From the NCBI GenBank assembly GCA_945877965.1, contig CAMCTH010000176.1:1-8420 (forward strand): a stretch of DNA of 8,420 bases, read 5' to 3'. The notes under the pieces are model-generated. The model did no database searches and was not told the origin of the DNA. It saw nothing but the letters and a program-made list of their open reading frames with translations. Both the position numbers and the translations under genes were made by a program. Positions within the stretch are counted from its first letter, which is position 1. Every line of letters starts with the position of its first letter. Positions 6,201-8,420 of the stretch are shown in pieces. This DNA comes from Planctomicrobium piriforme. Lineage in GTDB: Bacteria; Planctomycetota; Planctomycetia; Pirellulales; PNKZ01.

Positions 6201-7106
6201 ATGAATCCCCCAGTCAATCTCATGCCCGATCCGCTCCTCGAACCGCAACTTTTGATGAAGCTCGAGTCCTTGGACTTGGTGAGCCGGAAGATGTTTTTGA
6301 GTCGGTTCAAGGGAGAGCGGCGAAGTTCGCGCAAGGGGCGGAGCGTCGAGTTCGCCGACTATCGCAACTATGCGCAGGGGGACGACCTCCGGTTCGTCGA
6401 CTGGAACCTGTACGCTCGGCTCGATCGGCTTTTCGTCAAATTGTTTCTCGAAGAAGAGGATCTGCATCTCTATGTGCTGCTCGATGCAGGCGGCTCGATG
6501 GACTTCGGCGAGCCGACGAAGTTCCGCCTCGCGCAGCAGACGGCCGCGGCGCTCGGATTCATCGGGCTGATCCGTTCGCATCGAGTTTGCATCGAAACGC
6601 TGGGGCAAAGTTTGCGCGTGCCGGGGCCCGTCTGGCGCGGTCGAGCGCGGGCTTGGTCGATGTTCCAGTATGTGCAGTCGCTCGTCGCGCAGGAGAAAAC
6701 GTCGCTGACGGATGGGGTTCGCAACTTCGGCTTGCGGCATCCCGGCCGCGGCGTGGTCATGCTGATCTCCGATTTGCTCGACAAGAACGGCTACGCCGAG
6801 GCGCTGCGATACCTGACGGCGCGGCGGATGGACGTTTACGTCGTCCACACGCTGAGCCGCGAGGAACTACGGCCCGACGTCGTCGGCGACTTGCGATTGA
6901 TCGACAGCGAAGACGAGGAGGCGGTCGAAATCACCGTCGGCGATCCGCTGCTCAAGGCGTATCAACGGACGCTGGGGGCGTTTCTGCAAGAAGCCCGCGA
7001 GTTCTGTGGGCGGCGCGGCTTGAACTATCTGTTCGTCGACAACGGCATGCCGGTCGAGCGTTTGATCGTCGACGTGTTGCGGCGTCAAGGGCTGGTGCAG
7101 TCATGA
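6201..7106 (+). CDS. DUF58 domain protein (VWA-like partner of MoxR)
   Basis: A 301-residue soluble protein. The DUF58 signature is clear at about 47-90: GRSVEFADYRNYAQGDDLRF, then VDWNLYARLDRLFVKLFLEEED. A VWA-like fold follows: LLDAGGSM (93-100) occupies the MIDAS position, T168/T170 lie in the region of the metal-binding threonine, and LISD (188-191) supplies the later aspartate. The metal motif reads D95-x-G97-x-S99 rather than DxSxS, so metal binding may be weakened. There is no signal peptide or membrane segment, so it should be cytoplasmic, next to the MoxR ATPase with which DUF58 genes are typically paired. The ATG at 6201 is the first possible start after an in-frame TAG at 6144; M8 (ATG at 6222) would also fit the family and lies further from the hairpin. 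No strong ribosome binding site precedes either. The BatA-like gene begins 13 bp downstream. Family assignment is secure; biochemical role is unknown. Confidence 0.94.
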   Translation: MNPPVNLMPDPLLEPQLLMKLESLDLVSRKMFLSRFKGERRSSRKGRSVEFADYRNYAQGDDLRFVDWNLYARLDRLFVKLFLEEEDLHLYVLLDAGGSMDFGEPTKFRLAQQTAAALGFIGLIRSHRVCIETLGQSLRVPGPVWRGRARAWSMFQYVQSLVAQEKTSLTDGVRNFGLRHPGRGVVMLISDLLDKNGYAEALRYLTARRMDVYVVHTLSREELRPDVVGDLRLIDSEDEEAVEITVGDPLLKAYQRTLGAFLQEAREFCGRRGLNYLFVDNGMPVERLIVDVLRRQGLVQS

Positions 7107-7119
7107 GGCGAGTCGCCCG

Positions 7120-8420
7120 ATGAACGATGCCGTAGCACCGCTCTCGCTATGGTCGTGGCTTGTGCCGCTGGCGGCCGGTGCGGCGATCTTGTCGTTCTAC
7201 TTTCTCAAGACGCGGCGCAAACCGATCCTCGTGCCGAGCACGATGCTCTGGCGACGGACGATCCAAGATCAGCGAGTGAATGCGCTCTGGCAGCGGTTGC
7301 GCAAGAGCATCTTGCTGCTGTTGCAACTGCTGGCCGTCGCGGCGGCGGCGATCGCCTTGTTGCGGCCGTCGTGGGAAGGTTCGCTGCTCCGCGGAGGACG
7401 TTATGTCTTCTTGATCGATAACTCGGCGAGCATGGCGGCGACCGACGTGCAACCGACGCGACTCGACGAGGCGAAGAGTCGCGCGCTGACGCTAATCGAC
7501 CAGATGGGGCTCGGCGACTCGGCGATGGTCGTCAGCTTCGCCGATGCCGCGCGGATCGAACAGTCGTATACCGACAATCGCGAGCAGTTGCGTCGGGCCG
7601 TCGCCGCGATTCGTCAGACCGATCGCACGACGTCGCTCGACGAAGCGCTGCGACTCTGCACGGGACGCGGAGTCCGCGTCAGCGCCGCCTCAGATGAATC
7701 CGCCTCCTCTCAGTCCGGAAACAACGCAACCTCAACGCGGGCCTTTCTCTTTAGCGACGGCAACTTCGCCGCGGTCGACGACGCGACGCTCGGCCAACTC
7801 GAACTCAATTTCATCCCGATCGGCACGGTGACGACCCGCAACGTCGGCGTCGTGCGACTGGCCGTGCGTCGGAACCTCGACGCCCCGCGGCGAGCGCAGG
7901 CTCTGACGCGCATTCGCAACTTCGGTAATGAGACGCGCGTTGTCGTGGCCGAATTACGATCGGGCGAGCGTTTGCTTGATGCTCGGGAGCTGACGCTCGC
8001 CGCGCTGGCGCAGCAAGACGTCGTGTTCGCGGTCGAAGATGCTCCGGACGGCGTGTGGGAATTGCGGATCGACGGCCAAGATGAGTTGCCGCTCGGCGAT
8101 CGCGCGTGGTCCGTCCTCGCGCCGCCGACGAAGACGCGGCTGCTCGTCGTCACGCCGGGCGATCGGTTCCTGGCCGCCGCCCTGGCGACCGACGAAGCTC
8201 AAGTGTGGTGCGAGCCGCGCGTCGTCGGCCCCAATTTTCTCGCCACGACCGACTATGCCGCCGCGGCCGAGGCGGGAGTTCACGATCTGATGCTGTTCGA
8301 TCGCTGTCGACCGACGACGATGCCCGCGTGCCATACGCTGTTTTTCGGCACGGTCCCGCCGTCGGGCGGTTGGCGCAGCGATCCGAAGATCGCGGTGCCG
8401 CAGGCGTTCGATACGGCCCA
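7120..8420 (+). CDS. BatA-like membrane VWA protein, 3' end beyond the window
   Basis: An open frame of 433 codons with no stop before the window edge, so the protein is partial at its C terminus. Residues 1-82 match the BatA (aerotolerance regulator) N-terminal region: membrane segment about 10-28, a basic loop with KTRRKPILVPSTMLWRR (30-46), and membrane segment about 63-82. A VWA domain follows (about 94-235) with an intact DxSxS motif, D100-N-S102-A-S104, T170/T171 near the usual metal threonine, and D213 in LFSDG. A serine/asparagine-rich insertion at about 187-206 lies just before that last strand. Residues 240-330 look beta-rich. From about 338 (TRLLVVTPGDRFLAAAL) an amidotransferase-like fold may begin, as in related proteins, but it is cut short. 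Topology by charge places the VWA domain outside the membrane. The ATG lies 13 bp after the DUF58 stop, with GAGG 11 bases upstream, so it belongs to the same operon. It is a likely second membrane partner of the MoxR ATPase. Confidence 0.92.
   Translation, partial: MNDAVAPLSLWSWLVPLAAGAAILSFYFLKTRRKPILVPSTMLWRRTIQDQRVNALWQRLRKSILLLLQLLAVAAAAIALLRPSWEGSLLRGGRYVFLIDNSASMAATDVQPTRLDEAKSRALTLIDQMGLGDSAMVVSFADAARIEQSYTDNREQLRRAVAAIRQTDRTTSLDEALRLCTGRGVRVSAASDESASSQSGNNATSTRAFLFSDGNFAAVDDATLGQLELNFIPIGTVTTRNVGVVRLAVRRNLDAPRRAQALTRIRNFGNETRVVVAELRSGERLLDARELTLAALAQQDVVFAVEDAPDGVWELRIDGQDELPLGDRAWSVLAPPTKTRLLVVTPGDRFLAAALATDEAQVWCEPRVVGPNFLATTDYAAAAEAGVHDLMLFDRCRPTTMPACHTLFFGTVPPSGGWRSDPKIAVPQAFDTA

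Noticed and set aside
7103..7123. Six-codon frame ATGAGG...TGA bridging the DUF58 stop and the BatA-like start
   Set aside because: It overlaps both neighbours with ATGA contacts and might aid coupling, but it is too short to distinguish from chance.

Overview
The window looks like a chromosomal segment of a GC-rich bacterium, most likely a planctomycete (possibly Pirellulales). This rests on the gene set: a Sua5-phosphatase fusion next to rpiB, and a MoxR / DUF58 / multi-VWA membrane operon whose large protein has an amidotransferase-like domain between two VWA domains. Short palindromic repeat-like elements in the gaps fit the same picture. The assignment comes from recalled family and context patterns, not from a database search.

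Layout. Bases 1-156 hold no convincing gene but contain inverted-repeat elements downstream of rpiB. Bases 157-1791 carry two minus-strand genes, probably one operon read leftward: a Sua5/YrdC-like domain fused to a low-molecular-weight phosphatase of the YwlE type, then rpiB. Their order equals ywlC-ywlE-ywlF of Bacillus subtilis, with the first two fused. A good sigma70-like promoter for this operon lies at 1826-1855. From 1879 to the window edge, four plus-strand genes form a second, divergent operon: a large membrane protein with two VWA domains, a MoxR-type AAA+ ATPase (ATGA overlap), a soluble DUF58 protein, and a BatA-like membrane VWA protein that runs off the window.

How the genes may work together. 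In characterised MoxR systems the AAA+ ATPase acts as a chaperone-like remodeller with VWA partners that bind metal through a MIDAS site. Here the ATPase and DUF58 protein should be cytoplasmic. The two membrane proteins are predicted to hold their VWA domains on the outer face of the cytoplasmic membrane, and the large one also has a basic cytoplasmic tail. This suggests an envelope-associated complex of unknown substrate. The leftward operon joins a translation/tRNA-modification-type fold, a probable protein-arginine phosphatase and a pentose-phosphate isomerase.

The points most worth following up are the Sua5-like domain that lacks the usual basic KxR and SAN residues while the attached phosphatase keeps the YwlE threonine; the 60-bp palindrome that fills the moxR-DUF58 gap up to the start codon; and the altered MIDAS motif in the DUF58 protein.
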